Assembly: GCA_015499985.1 (NCBI GenBank)
Contig: JAAAUF010000340.1
Span: 1 to 38,651, forward strand
Direction of reading: 5' to 3'
From: Haplosporangium gracile
Taxonomy: Eukaryota; Mortierellomycota; Mortierellomycetes; Mortierellales; Mortierellaceae
Length of the DNA stretch: 38,651 nt
Position 1 is the first letter of the stretch. The number at the start of each line of letters is the position of its first letter. Position numbers and translations under genes: made by a program. Below are positions 1 to 11,743 of this stretch, one piece after another. Under the pieces are notes generated by a model. The model had not been told where the DNA came from. It did not search any database and saw only the letters and a program-made list of their open reading frames with translations.

Positions 1-59
<59 letters not shown>

Positions 60-72
60 GAGAGAGAGACAG
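1..72. repeat. (GA)n microsatellite
   Basis: Almost pure GA dinucleotide repeat with two single-base interruptions (GACAG). It opens the window, so its left limit is unknown. Confidence 0.95.
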
Positions 73-2311
73 AGATAGAGGGGTAGTTGTTATGGATGGA
101 CTGGTACTGGTGTGAGGTGGTGGCAGGTGAAGAGGAAGGTGTGACAAGGAGAGACGATACATATTAGTAGTTGCAAGTAGTTACCAGACAAAGGAGTTCT
201 TTCAAGGGAGAGAAAGAGTAAGGGAGAAAGGAGAGTAGGATAGAGTGAAGGGGTAAAGAGAAGTAAGCGAAAAGAGATAAGAGGGAAAAAAAGAAAAAAA
301 AGGACGCAAGGGGAAAGAGAAGAGAGAAGGAAGTAAGAGAGGAAGGCAGGAGAGAGTGAGAAGAAAATGGATGTATGGATAGGCTCAAGTAAATGAGGTA
401 GTAGTAGCTGTTAGTTATGAAGAAGAAGAAAAGGAAGAGGAAGAAGAGAAGAGAGAAGAGAGAAGACTGTGCTGCCTTGTGCTGAGCACGACCTAGCTTG
501 TGCGGGGGAGTGAAGGGTAGAAGGAAGGAAGGGAGGGGGAGAAAGGGAAGAGGGAAGAGGGAAGAGGGAAGGGTGACAGCGGAAAAAAAGGGTAAGGAAA
601 CAAAAACTTGAACAATTCAAAAGAAAAAAGAAATAAAAAAAGGAAAAAGAGGAAAAACGGAGAATGGGCTTCTCTGTCTGACTATTTATTGTAATCCGCA
701 AAGGAGGGAGCCGGGATCACCTTGGCCGTAGTTTTTGCGGTGGGTCGGAGTGTGGTGGTTAAAGTATTGTATTATGAGAATCAATTAGTCACTCGCTCTA
801 GTATTAGCTAGGGTCTAAGGCTGTTGACTGACTGACTGACTAACTGACTGACTGACGGGGTCATCGGTTCTTCTTTCCTTTCATAGCCATCATTGGTCCT
901 GGTTCTGGCTCTGGTTTCTTGTCCTTCTTCCTCTACTCCTTCTTCTTCCTAGTAGCCTCCTACAGTACTTGGTATCGTCCCTCATCTCTGTCTCTCTTTT
1001 TTCCTTTCGCTCTTTCAATTGCATCTCCCCATCTTTTTTTTTTCATTTATCTTGCTGTTACTTGCTCTATTGATTTTATTGATGCCATGCAATGCAATGC
1101 AATGCAAGGGACATACAGCGCACACACGCGCAGGGCCCCAGCTGGACGTCTAGAGTATATGTGTCCTTCAGACAAATAAAAATATAAAAAGACAACAAGC
1201 ATGGCACCCCACCCATCCCTCCCAAACCCCTTTCGCTCAGTTGTTATTAAACTTTTAATTCCTCCCTTGTTTCCTATTCCTTCCTTCTTTGCGTCTCCTC
1301 TCTCCACCCTTCCATCGGCAAACGGTCCCTTTCCTCCTTCCATTCTTCCTTCTAAAAAAAGCCTCAAAAATCTCACGCTACCATCCCTTCTCTTTCTCCC
1401 CTCTCCTTTTCAAGGGATTGAAGCTACTCACTCCTGCATCCATGCCAATTCAATAACAAGGGAAGGACAGGGGAGAACAAAAAGAAAAAAAAAAAGGAAG
1501 ACGATAAGCAATTGCAATACATTCGTACATACATATGTTCCATTATCCCCTTCTCTCCCATGTATCATCATCATCATTGACACCGTTAATACCTCCTCTT
1601 GCTCACACACAGCGAAAAGACAATGAGAAATACAGGGGTTTACTCTCTTGCTTTTTTATTTTTTCTTCACTGCCAGTTGACTCAACTCACTGCTGAGCTT
1701 GTGTGATTGGCCTTGTGTGGAGCAATTAATAAAGAAATCCTATGATCCTCATCACACTAGGGGTCTCCCTCATTCGCTGGGGCTCCTCGATGAATAAATC
1801 GGCCTTCAGTTTTTTTTATTTTTTTCCTTCTTCTCGATCGAATCCCACCAATCCTGGATCTCTTCACTTGGAGGGCAAAAAAAAAAGGAAAAAAAGAAGA
1901 AACTCGGGACCTGGACTCTCCTCTTGAAGTAAGCTCGTGATCGTTTTTTGAGTCCATCATTTTTTGTTGAGGAAAGAAGGGCTCTTTTTTTTTTTTTCTT
2001 TCTTATGCTCCGTAAACAGCGCCCAAAAACACCACGTTTTTTTTTTCGGTTTTCAAGCGCCACTAAAATCTAGATGGCAGTCACTTTTTTCCTTAGGGCT
2101 GAGGGGAATTCTGTGTGCCTTTTTTCTTTTTTTCACGCCATTTTTCAACACTCGCCACCACAAGATTACTCATTGCTCGTTGCTGCGTCGCAAAAATAAA
2201 GAAAAATAAAAACACATGCATAAAAAAACAAGATCACTCTCGCTTTTGTTCATCCTTCTTCATTCATCACCCTCTCTCGCCTTCTCACTTACACTAGTTA
2301 TTCATCACACA
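73..2311. other. Non-coding low-complexity stretch before the WD40 gene
   Basis: I see no convincing gene here. Positions 160-700 are strongly purine-rich on the + strand, so CT-rich on the - strand. That resembles the CT-rich leaders upstream of other genes in this window and may be the promoter or leader of a minus-strand gene lying off the left edge. From about 860 to 1450 the + strand is CT-rich. Small tandem repeats include a GACT tract at about 824-856 and a five-base ATGCA tract at about 1084-1107. The open frames here encode only low-complexity Ser/Phe/Leu or Lys/Arg runs. Confidence 0.6.
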
Positions 2312-3731
2312 ATGCAATTCCGCGTACCTCCCGACAGCACCACCTCCACGAACGACCATATACAGACAGAGGAATCTTCCAACCCTATACGCGTCCAAGC
2401 CGGAGACCGCGTCGTAACATCCCTCATCCTCGACGTAGACCGTATCATCGTCACATTCGACTGCGAAATCGTCAAAGTCTACAACGCACTCACAGGCACA
2501 GTCCTTCAAACTCTCGTAGGCCACCAAGGCGGAGTCTGGGCCTCTGCTCTTTACAACAGCAACACGCTCATAACAACAGCGACTGATCGCACAATCCGTG
2601 TCTGGGATCTTGAAAAGGGTATCTGTACACACGTGTTTCAAACTCATACCTCGACCGTCCGCACAGCCCAGATTGTCCTTCCCATCAACGTCAACCGTCA
2701 TGATCTTCAGTTGGCTCCAAAGTACGAGCCTGAGTTTCCGATCATTGTCGCCGGTTCCAGGGATACTACCCTCTCAGTCTGGCGACTGCCCGTCAGGGAA
2801 CTGAACGGACACCTGTCTGCGACGGAGCAAGAGAATTGGTTGCTGCATCATTTGAAGGGTCATACTCAGGCCATCCGTGACGTGGCAGCGGAGGGCAACT
2901 TAGTCGCGTCGGCATCCTATGACACTACCGCTCGGATCTGGAACTCGCACTCTGGAGAGTTGATCCATACTCTTGTTGGACACGAGGACAAGCTCTACAC
3001 GATTGTTTTGGATACTTTCAATCGTCAGTGTTTTACTGCTGGCATGGATGCAACTATTCGCGTCTGGTCCCTTGACACCGGCTCTTCACTTCATATCCTC
3101 ACCGGTAACACCCCATTCTTTTTTCTTTGTGATTTGTATCTTTTGCAATCCTTTTTTTTCACATTTTTCAAACGGCTGACTAAAAGTCTATTTTGTTTTG
3201 GTATCGGCACCTTCTACTAGGACACACGTCGATGGTGGGATTGTTGAGATTGAATGACAATCTCCTAGTCTCGGGATCAGCAGACCGGACCGTTAAAGTC
3301 TGGGACCCCATCACCGCAAAACTCATCCACACCCTTGGCAACCGCCCTCCAGAAACCGGTCAGCCCATCCAGACAATTCAACATGATGACAAGAAACTGG
3401 TTACGGGTGCATCTGGTGCCATCCAGACGTGGGATATCCGGACGGGAGAGCTCTTGGATGAGACAAAGAGCGTGGATTCTGTTTGGCAACTTGCCTTTGA
3501 TCGTCGCCGACGGGTTGTGGGGTTCAATCTCACTGAGCAGTGTGCCTATGGTCAGCATACTGTAACTTTTCTTGAGGTACTTTTTGTGGGCTCGATACTT
3601 ATGAGAAAGCACGACATGACGTTGAGTGGCATGGTGGACGCGATTATTAATCAATGCGTGTTTTTTTTTCTCCGTTCTGATAGATTTTGGACTATGGCGT
3701 CGGAGAGACGACCCAGGAGCCTCAATTTTAA
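2312..3731 (+). CDS. Cdc4/Fbw7-type WD40 propeller protein without F-box
   Basis: Three exons, 2312-3104, 3221-3576 and 3684-3731, join in phase to a 398-residue protein (introns GT-AG, 116 and 107 bp). It is WD40 repeats almost from end to end. The spacing and signature segments (GHQGGVWA, THTSTVR, AGSRDTTLSVW, GHTSMVGLL, SVWQLAFD, then ILDYG at the end) match the substrate-binding propeller of Cdc4/Pop1/Fbw7 SCF ubiquitin-ligase receptors. Arg117, Arg150 and Arg189 sit where the phosphodegron-binding arginines of Fbw7 lie (inferred by alignment from memory). No F-box is visible within the protein or upstream, so it could bind phosphodegrons without recruiting Skp1. The in-frame ATG at 2216 would add a hydrophobic 32-residue lead; I prefer 2312 because the upstream DNA looks like leader. 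It converges on the next gene with about 185 bp between the stop codons. Confidence 0.85.
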
Positions 3732-3916
3732 AAATACTTCCATCTATCTTCGATTTCCTCCGCAAAACTTTGCTTCCCGTAAACCTCACCCACAATGCCG
3801 TAGTTTTATTATTTCATTTCGATAAGACACTCTTGCTTGACACCTCAAACAGCCGCGTACTTCTGTTTGTTCATTCAGTAATAAGGAATGTATATGGCAT
3901 AATTGTCTTTGAAGGT

Positions 3917-6536
3917 CTACCATTCATCATCATGGATCCACTCAGACAGCACATTGTCCTCACCACCCTCTGCAGGCTCGCCCAGATCATATGCATTCTC
4001 GCCCAGATCATATGCATTCTCGACTCCTTGAATCGCACTACCACCAGCCCTACCTCCAATTCTATCATGAAATTCATTTTCAAAGACGTCCTGACTGCCC
4101 AGGATAGGACTCAATGCATCCATATCTCTAGGGTCCGAGGGGAGACGAATCAGAGAATCATTCTGTCGCTCCTGCGCGTGCGCGCCACGATAACGACACT
4201 GAGAAGAATTGTTACTATGAAAGTCACAGTCGTCGAAACGATAGCCGCTGTTATTGACGTTGTTGATGGAGTGAGGGTTGGAGGCATTGCTCCGCGTCAG
4301 AGTAGATTGGGAAGGACGTTGTTCTTGGACTTGGAGGGAAAGACGTTCTTGAAAGGAGATCCTGGCGGCTTGCTCTTGGTTCGCTGGGAGCCAGTCGGGT
4401 GTGGCTGAGACTGTCGACGATTGCATCGACAGTGTGTATTGCGTCGACACTTCAGGGGAGATATCATCAGCGTCGACATAGTCGTCCTCGTGGTTACTGT
4501 TGCTGTTGTTGATCCTATTGTTGTAGGCGTTGGTGTTGTTGTGGTTGTTGCTCTGGAAGGGTGTCTCTTCATCGTCAGAGTACAGCAGAACATCCATCTC
4601 GGAGGGAATCGACTGACTGTACATTTCCACAGGTTCCTGCTCTGCCTCTTGAACATTGGTGGCTTCGAGGTTGTTGTCAAATCGTCGATCAGGCAAGTTG
4701 ACCGTGCCATGAGCGGCGGAGGGTGCGTCTGCAGATCGAGGTGGCGACACAGTATGTAACGCTAGAGTTCCAGCGGATCGCGCTTCAGCTGAGAGCATCT
4801 CTGCCGGTGGAGGCTGCGTGACTGCAGGCTCGGCAGCGTGGGGTGAAGACATGACATTAAGCATCGACGATCTCTTAGATTCAGGTGCGATTGCAGGTTG
4901 CACTATGATCGGAGACTCTGCTGGTTGAAAACATGCCTCGTCATTAGTCGCCGGGTTGACATCCATCGCGTGAAGTCCTGCCACACGAGCATCTTTAGTT
5001 AGAAGGGCCGCAGCCGACATGTCTTCAATTCTGGTCTCCAAACTCCTCTTCTCCGTCTCTCTACGGCCCTTGGTGAAAGGCTCTTGCAGCTCAGTGACCC
5101 CAAGCCCGGTTGACAGCGATTGACGCGCCTGTGAGCTTGCCTCCGCTTGGACTTGTGTCTTCTTGGCGACTGGCATCGAATGATCAACCGAGGTTGAGGA
5201 TTGTATGAGGACAGGAAGGATAAGTGCATGAAGAGCATGCGCGACAGCTGGAGGATCAACAGCTTGTGGAGGCGTTGTCTTGTCAAGTATGTCCGATCCA
5301 TTACTGGGCTTAACTGTCTGATGCTCCGCAACCAAGGGACCCGTCGCAGAGCATGCTGGGGTACATACTCTTTCCAAAGAAGCTTCATTCATATGAGTAG
5401 CAATGTTCTGACCAGCCTCCATCTTAATATCCGCTGCATGAAGTGGGTTGTCAATGATAGGTTCCTCTTTTGACGATTCCTGGGGTTCAATGATCGCGTC
5501 ATCAGCAACAATGTAGGTCCTGCGCCACTTGGTCCGCAGTTCCTGACACACAGCTTTGTGCTTCGCCTATCAAAATAAAACATAATACGTCAACATACGT
5601 TTGATACATTCTTAAGGAACAGAAGGCAGCAAACCTTGAGTGAGCACAAAAGAGAATACATACTGGGACTTTGAGAGGTTCGTCTTCATCATCGTCATCC
5701 TCGTCGTCAGTATATGAATCGTTCTGCGAATAATCGACATAATCGTCATCACCAGCACCTTGAACGTGACCTTCCCGATCTATCCTCCTTCCAGCAAACG
5801 GTTTGGAAACACCTTTGCTTCGTTTCCTGGATGTCTGATTTGATAGCGTACTTTTGCGCTCCAGGAGTTCCGATGGTCGAAGCTGGTATTTCTCTCCAAG
5901 CCAGTCAAATTTCGGTGATTTCAGCATCTTGAGGCACTCCAGCCTTGCAGACTGATAGTCCGTAGTGCGCACTATAGGAAAGGTTTGTGTTAGCGTCTTG
6001 TGATCATAACGAGTATCTGCAATGCGATATTAACAGTTGAAGATCAATAAAGAACCTTACGACCAAGGCCTGACGCCACCATATTCGTGTCTCCTTGAGT
6101 CGATCGCTCAGAGGCCAACGAAGCCCTTGATGAAAGTACAGTCGTACTGAACGGATCCTGTCGTTGCGCCTGATGAACATCTCGTGTCTTAACATCTTCC
6201 CTGTCAGTCTCTTTCCTGAAAAAGAGTGAACTTGACGTTTCGTCGCCGTGAAGAGACTTTCGATGTCTTACACCCAAGGGGCTTTTGGTTCGATCTTTCA
6301 CATCGTCAGGGATGACGGAGGATCGCTGCTGGATATCTTGGTCGTAGGTCGCCATGGCCTGCCTGTGCTGCCGGTCAAAGTATTGCCGCTGCCGCATCCT
6401 CTCTGCATTCGCCTGGATCTTTGTTCTATGGAGAGTGACATCACAAGTAAGACCAAAAAATCCAAGGGCATCTCTTGTATGCTGACGAGTCGTATTGAAA
6501 GTGTTGATGTTACCTTCTTCCACCGGTCCAGTTCAT
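3917..6536 (-). CDS. MNWTGG-motif protein, candidate REDIC1-like meiotic factor
   Basis: Four exons on the minus strand, 6536-6514, 6425-6061, 5971-5664 and 5566-3917, join in phase to 781 residues. The first coding exon has only 23 nt and supplies MNWTGGR plus two bases of the next Arg codon. The N-terminus then reads RTKIQANAERMRQRQYFDRQ. Human REDIC1 (C12orf40, a class I crossover regulator) also starts MNWxGG, followed by a basic ER..Q..YF helix (recalled, not searched), so this may be a distant homologue. The rest has a KFDWLGEKYQLRPSELLERK segment, an acidic DDEDDDDEDE run at about residues 215-230, and a long Ser/Asn/Gln-rich disordered middle. The tail is acidic and ends SEWIHDDEW. 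A perfect 21-bp duplication in the last exon doubles ENAYDLG. Biochemical function is unproven; nuclear location is inferred. Confidence 0.75.
3979..4020 (-). repeat. Perfect 21-bp tandem duplication in coding sequence
   Basis: Two identical 21-bp units, 3979-3999 and 4000-4020, lie inside the last exon of the MNWTGG gene. They keep frame and duplicate seven residues (ENAYDLG) near the C-terminus. Confidence 0.95.
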
Positions 6537-6660
6537 TTTGTGTGTGTGTGTAATGCAAGAAGGATAATGGACAAAACGAAAGAGAAAGACAAAGTAAAGA
6601 AGGGACAGGTAGAGGAAAAGACAGAGGTAAAGACAGAGGGAAAGAGAGAAAGTGAAAGAG

Positions 6661-6715
6661 ACAGAAAAGAGACAGAAAAGAGACAGAAAAGAGACAGAAA
6701 AGAGACAGAAAAGAG
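6661..6715. repeat. 11-bp tandem repeat, five perfect copies
   Basis: The unit ACAGAAAAGAG repeats five times without mismatch, flanked by imperfect copies. It lies between the MNWTGG gene start and the stop of the upstream minus-strand regulator, so it falls in the promoter or leader of the former. Confidence 0.95.
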
Positions 6716-6779
6716 ACAGGAAAGCCAAAATCCAAAAAAAATTGGTGGCAAAATTATATTAAAAAGAGACTATTATATA

Positions 6780-9700
6780 TTAGGTGGAAAGAGGAGAGCG
6801 AGGGGAGGACTCGCCGCTGGCAAGCCAACGCATCATCAAGGCGCCAATGTAGGCCATCCACTCGTCAAGACCCAGGGTTGGAGGCATGTCGCACCATACC
6901 ACATCGTGCTCGTCCTGCTCATGCTCGTCACCACAGCTACTGGAATGCGATGGACTCGAGCCTCCAGCCAGCGACATCCTCTGGAAAGAGCTGGGCATCC
7001 TGTTCTTGTCGTCCTGACCATCTCGTCGGAAAATGGAGCCGCTGGGTGAGCCGCCGCCACCCATGCCTTCCATAGAATCGACTCCACTGCCATAGCTTGA
7101 CTGTCGTCCATGACTAGCCTCTGGGAAGGTGATACTGCTGGGCATCGAATAGGGGTCCAGCATGGTTGCCTTGGAAGCAGAAGTCAACGATGCGGCCGGG
7201 CTCTTGGCTGTAAGAGCCGTGACAGATCCATGTCGAGCGTATCCGGATGTCGCGGGTGATGCTGAAGATGACGCTGTTGTGCTCGTGTAGCCCAATGTCG
7301 TCAGAGTCATTGGAGTGAATGATCGCATGCCTCCCAGTACTTCGACATCCATAGAGTTGACTTCTGGTACTGGAGCTTGAGCGCCGGAAGGTCCAAAGGT
7401 TGCTGTTGAGATGAGCATCATCGGATCAGAGCCAAAGGAGTAAGACTGCTTCTGCGACTGACCGCCTCGGCTCAGATTTGGTGATGACGACGCCGATGTG
7501 GTCGCTCTAGAAAACGACTGAATCCGATCCTCGCGGTACACGGGCCTGTTCCTTGATCTGCCGTCCGCAATGCTATCCTGAGTAATATCCATCGACTCCT
7601 CAGTTTTGTCGCCATTGCCCATGGGCTCATCCACGCTGGAGCTCCTCCTGTTCTGCATCCGGTCGTATTCCTCGTCGTTGGCCAAAAGTGACTGAATTGC
7701 CATCATCTTGGAACGGCACTTTTGACGGAGCTGGTCATGGCCCTCTCGAGGAACTGCCAAGGCTTGTCCGTACTTGATACTCTCAACCACCCAGTCTGGC
7801 ATCAACGGCGTTGTCTGGAAAGAATCCACCTCCAAATCCTTGAGACAGACCTTTTTGAGATCCAACAGATCCTCCAAGACCTTGGCACGCCTAGCAGCAC
7901 TGACCCAATGGCTCGACAAGAACTTGAGGGCATCAATACACCGCTTCAGATTGGTCTTGGCCGCCAACGCAGCAGGTCCAGAAGGTGAAGAATACATAGC
8001 AATAGCGGGTCGGGTAGAGGACAATGTCGGACTTGAATAGTTGGACGAGACACTGCCTCGCTTGGCGCTGGGAATGTTGATGAAATGAATGAGTCCTGCC
8101 GAGAAGATCGCATAGAGACAGCTGATGATCATCGACGTCAAGGCATTAGCCCGCATTAACATCTCAGTTATATCAGTGATCGCTGCCGCCGCCTCGGTAC
8201 ACAACGATGCCGATGTCGCGCTGTAAAAGACCTCGGGTCGGTGGAGGAGGATGATCAAGGTGTTGTATGTCATATGGAGGAATAGCCCATAGTGAGGTGA
8301 GTCAGATGTTGGGTTCTGGAGGGCAGCTGGAAGACTCTGTCTCCACTCTGTCAGAGATCGATCCAGGGCGGCGAATGCTGCTGGGCTGGTATCGACGCGG
8401 TAGGTGCGGTCCTGATGGCTGGTGCTACTGAGAGTCGGATGCGAGGGAGATCCTTCATGCGATTGCCGGGGGTCGTCGTTGCGGACAGCGCGGGCTTTGA
8501 TGAACTGGAGAATATTTCCCTGAATACTCGAGAGAGTGATGAGGAGGACAAAATTGGACGCAATGCCGACACAGCCAACTAACGATCCATCTGGTAATCC
8601 AATCTCCGGTTCCGGTTCATCGTAACGAGGAAACCCCGTCTCGCAATGCTGTTGTGTGATGGAGAGCGGTCTAAAAAAATTCACCACATTAAAAAAAATA
8701 AATGATCGCATTGTTAATTGCGTCCTAAGAGTAGGTGAGCAAATGCACAATGGCGCCAATGTACTTATTGCAGTAGGCTGTTGTCTATTGTGTTACCTCC
8801 CAAGTCCAGCACAGACAAGACGTTCAACAACATAGCACGACCACCAAGTCCTGCGCCTTTGTTCAGCCACGACAGGGTTCCTGATCTGCTCCTGCTCTGA
8901 AAGTTCACAGTTCAATCCAAGATCCTGAGCCATCCGGATAGCCATGCCGACATAGAGCCACGCTCGCTGACTTTCGCAAAAGCCCATCTGCTGAATAGCC
9001 ATCAGCAATAATGCCTGGACAGTCCCGACTTGTGAATTGTCGTACTCTTCTTTAATCAGCTCCTTTGCTCGCTCATAGAAGATGGTGCAGGGAGGTATAT
9101 CTGCTCCGGGTTGAGGGGTCCTGAAGACAGGGTTATCGCTGAAACGCGACGCCAACCCCAAGACTGCAAACAACAGATGAGCAGGTGGTGGTTCTGGCCC
9201 ATGAATTTGGTCGTAGAAGGTCTTTCGGTGGAGCATAGGAAGGACTGGGTGGACAAAACGAAAGTGAATGTCGAAAAGGTGATCCATGACATCTGATGAC
9301 GGTAAGACGAGTCTCGATTCCTGTGGCACAACTTGACGCGGCATAGCCATATATCCTATCAGAGGATCAACGTGGGCAGGACGGTCTGAGCCCAGGGAGC
9401 GGTAAACGGCGTCGGATTCCTTCCTTGAGGTATACATCGACCCTGATCCATTCCTTTCGTTTCCTGTCCAGGATGCAGGAGGGTATGTTTCTGTCGCCGA
9501 CGACGAAGAGTGGTATCGGTGCGACACTGTCAAAGACTCATAGGCAGCACCGGGATGCTGTTGATGAGTAGGATGTTGGTAGTGCTGCCGGTTTCCCGGA
9601 TTTGCCTGTTGTTGGTGGGCGTGGTGACCAGGACCAGACTGAGCGCTGTGAGAATGAAATTGTGAGACGGGCTGTTGTGGTGGGTGATGCGGCTGATATT

Positions 9701-11743
9701 GATATTGTTGGGTTGAGGAAGACGAGGACATGAACGTTGGAGCACTCTGTCCATCTGCTGACGGCGAATGGGAGAGATTGGCAGACCCAGATCCAGATCC
9801 ATTACTACGATGTTGCTGATAATTATTATAATGACCGAGGTGCTGCTGGTGATGGTTTTGATTCCTCGATTGCTGCGTCTTTTGTGTCTGTAGTGGTTGC
9901 TGCGATCTATATGGATGAGAATGTTGCGGCTGTAGCTGTGCCTGTTGCTGAGACGTGGAGATATGTTCCGAAGAAGTTGAGGACGACGGCGACGACTTTG
10001 ATTGCTGTTGATGGGGCTGTCGATCCATCGGACTGGCATCTGAAACAATTGGCTCCTCTTTCACAGTGGAGGCGTTTGATTTTGGCTCGGTAGTATTAGA
10101 GGTGGAGGTGGAGATTCCCATAGCCTAATTGTAAATGAGAGAGAGAGAGAGCAGGGGATGCTAAAAGTAAGGTTTTCGGGCTGACTTACATGTTGGACAG
10201 AGAGTAGTTCGTGTTATAAATGGTAGTTGTCTTACATAGGTCAATTCCTCATAGGCCTTGGATCGGCGCAACTTTAGTCCGGTCATCTCGGCCTCGCGCG
10301 CCATGGCATCGAGCTCAGCCCTGACAATCTCTGCGCGAGGGTCTTTGTCCTTGACTAGCCCGCCAAGCAGACCCTCCATCCTGTGAAGTCGAGCTTCGAT
10401 TGCCTCAATGTATCCTGATTGTCACAATTGATAAGACTGGTCGTATTAGTATTCCAGGAGAAACATACTTTCCAAGATCAAGCAGAGAAAAGTGTGCAGT
10501 ACCTTTGGGTGGCCCACGTTTCTTAGTCGGGTCGTTGTAGGTGCCTATGGAAGAAAAAACAAAAAAAAATATTTGTGAGCAGAGCGGGGTGGGGCGGGGA
10601 CGGAAGAGCGGAGAGTGATCTTTACTCTCCCGGGTAATGTCTTGTCGGTTGCGCATTCGAATGGCTAATGAAATACGGTCAGGCTGTATTGCTCGTTGGT
10701 TTCCAGCGAGTATTCACTCGCATATTGAACCCTTATGTGTTTTGCATATGGACAATAAAAAAGGCACCTACAGTCGTAGTGGAATGTCTGGCAGTTGGAG
10801 CAGATGGGGTGCAGGGCATCTATCATTGGGCATTGTCATGTTTATGCGGATAAAAAAGGAATTGACCATTTATGTGTGTGAGTGATTGATCGTTTTCCTT
10901 CCTTTCATTCTCTCCGAGGCATGAATGGGTGAAGACATAGACAAAGACAAAGGATACAATGCACAAGGATAGAAAAAAAGACAACTGGACGACTTGGACA
11001 TAACAGAGCACACAAAAAAAAAGGGGGGGGGGTATCGTATCCTGCACGGGTCAGAGGGAAAGAGAATGGGGATGGGAATGGACGGGTGTATTATTTTCTT
11101 ACCGCACTTGACTTTTTTACGTCGACACGAGTCGCAGGCCTAGGTTGTAAGTTGATCCGGAGTCAGCCATTTTTTTACACTTTTTGTCAGCACTGTGTTT
11201 AATTGTTGTTGAATGCACTTCGCCTTGTTCGTTCTCTTTGTAGCGATGAAAAACAGGAGGCCAAGTCGTGTTCTGTAGGCTACTCCCTCTCTCTTGTCTC
11301 TTGCTGATGTCACATCGATTTTGCTGTTGTTGATGATCGAATCATGTCTGTTTCGCAAATGCATTCAGATGAGGGTCGAGTCCTGTGTCTCCTGTGAATA
11401 AAATCCTGACGTTGCCCTTGCCCCGGGGTCTGTTCCAGCTCTATGGGACTGACTGACTGACCCATTGAGTTCTAAGAAGATGAGACTGGGAACCGAAAGA
11501 AATCATCGCTGTACCAGGAACCAACAAACAAAAGCGCGTTGAAGAGCAGGAGCAACTTCCGTCCAAGTCGCCCATAGTATACGACTGAAGATTCCACATT
11601 AATGCTATTCCCATCCATTCACGTATTATACATAACGAACTACTAAGCTGACAAACGGCGGTGCAGGCCAAGGACAAGTGGCAGTGGCAGTGGGGGGGGG
11701 GGTTGTATACCTTTGAAACTCGAAGTCGCTTGATATCGGCCAT
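6780..11743 (-). CDS. Zn(II)2Cys6 fungal transcription factor
   Basis: Seven exons on the minus strand: 11743-11711, 11139-11103, 10819-10772, 10544-10503, 10414-10236, 10124-8797 and 8670-6780. All phases agree, giving 1185 residues. The binuclear zinc cluster is CDSCRRKKVKC, DALHPICSNC, QTFHYDC at residues 13-40, with the standard spacing C-x2-C-x6-C-x6-C-x2-C-x6-C. The linker KKRGPPKG and a short coiled coil (YIEAIEARLHRMEGLL) follow. Residues about 130-310 are Gln/His/Ser-rich and disordered. A fungal_trans middle-homology domain starts near 390 (HFRFVHPVLPMLHRKTF) and includes RRRTWWSCYVVERLVCAGLGRP. The C-terminus is Ser-rich and acidic, a likely activation region. It is a nuclear DNA-binding regulator; target genes cannot be read from sequence. 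The zinc cluster is spread over exons 2-4, and exons 3 (48 nt) and 4 (42 nt) are both phase-symmetric. Confidence 0.92.

Noticed and set aside
164..701. Minus-strand open frames rich in Ser, Phe and Leu
   Set aside because: They are read-throughs of a purine-rich repeat tract and have no protein-like composition or splice context.
2216..2311. N-terminal hydrophobic extension of the WD40 protein as a signal peptide
   Set aside because: The DNA looks like CT-rich leader, and a secreted Cdc4-type propeller would be odd; ATG 2312 directly precedes protein-like sequence.
6044..6523. Start of the REDIC1-like protein at the GTG of the frame MEEGNINTF
   Set aside because: It needs a GTG start and reads through an intron with good splice sites (6513-6426); the spliced form starts with ATG and gives MNWTGG.
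6661..6715. CRISPR-like array
   Set aside because: Contiguous 11-bp tandem copies without spacers in a eukaryotic promoter region.
10637..10885. Plus-strand ORF opposite the zinc-cluster exons
   Set aside because: It is a shadow of exon 3 and its introns on the minus strand; the minus strand gives exact zinc-cluster spacing.
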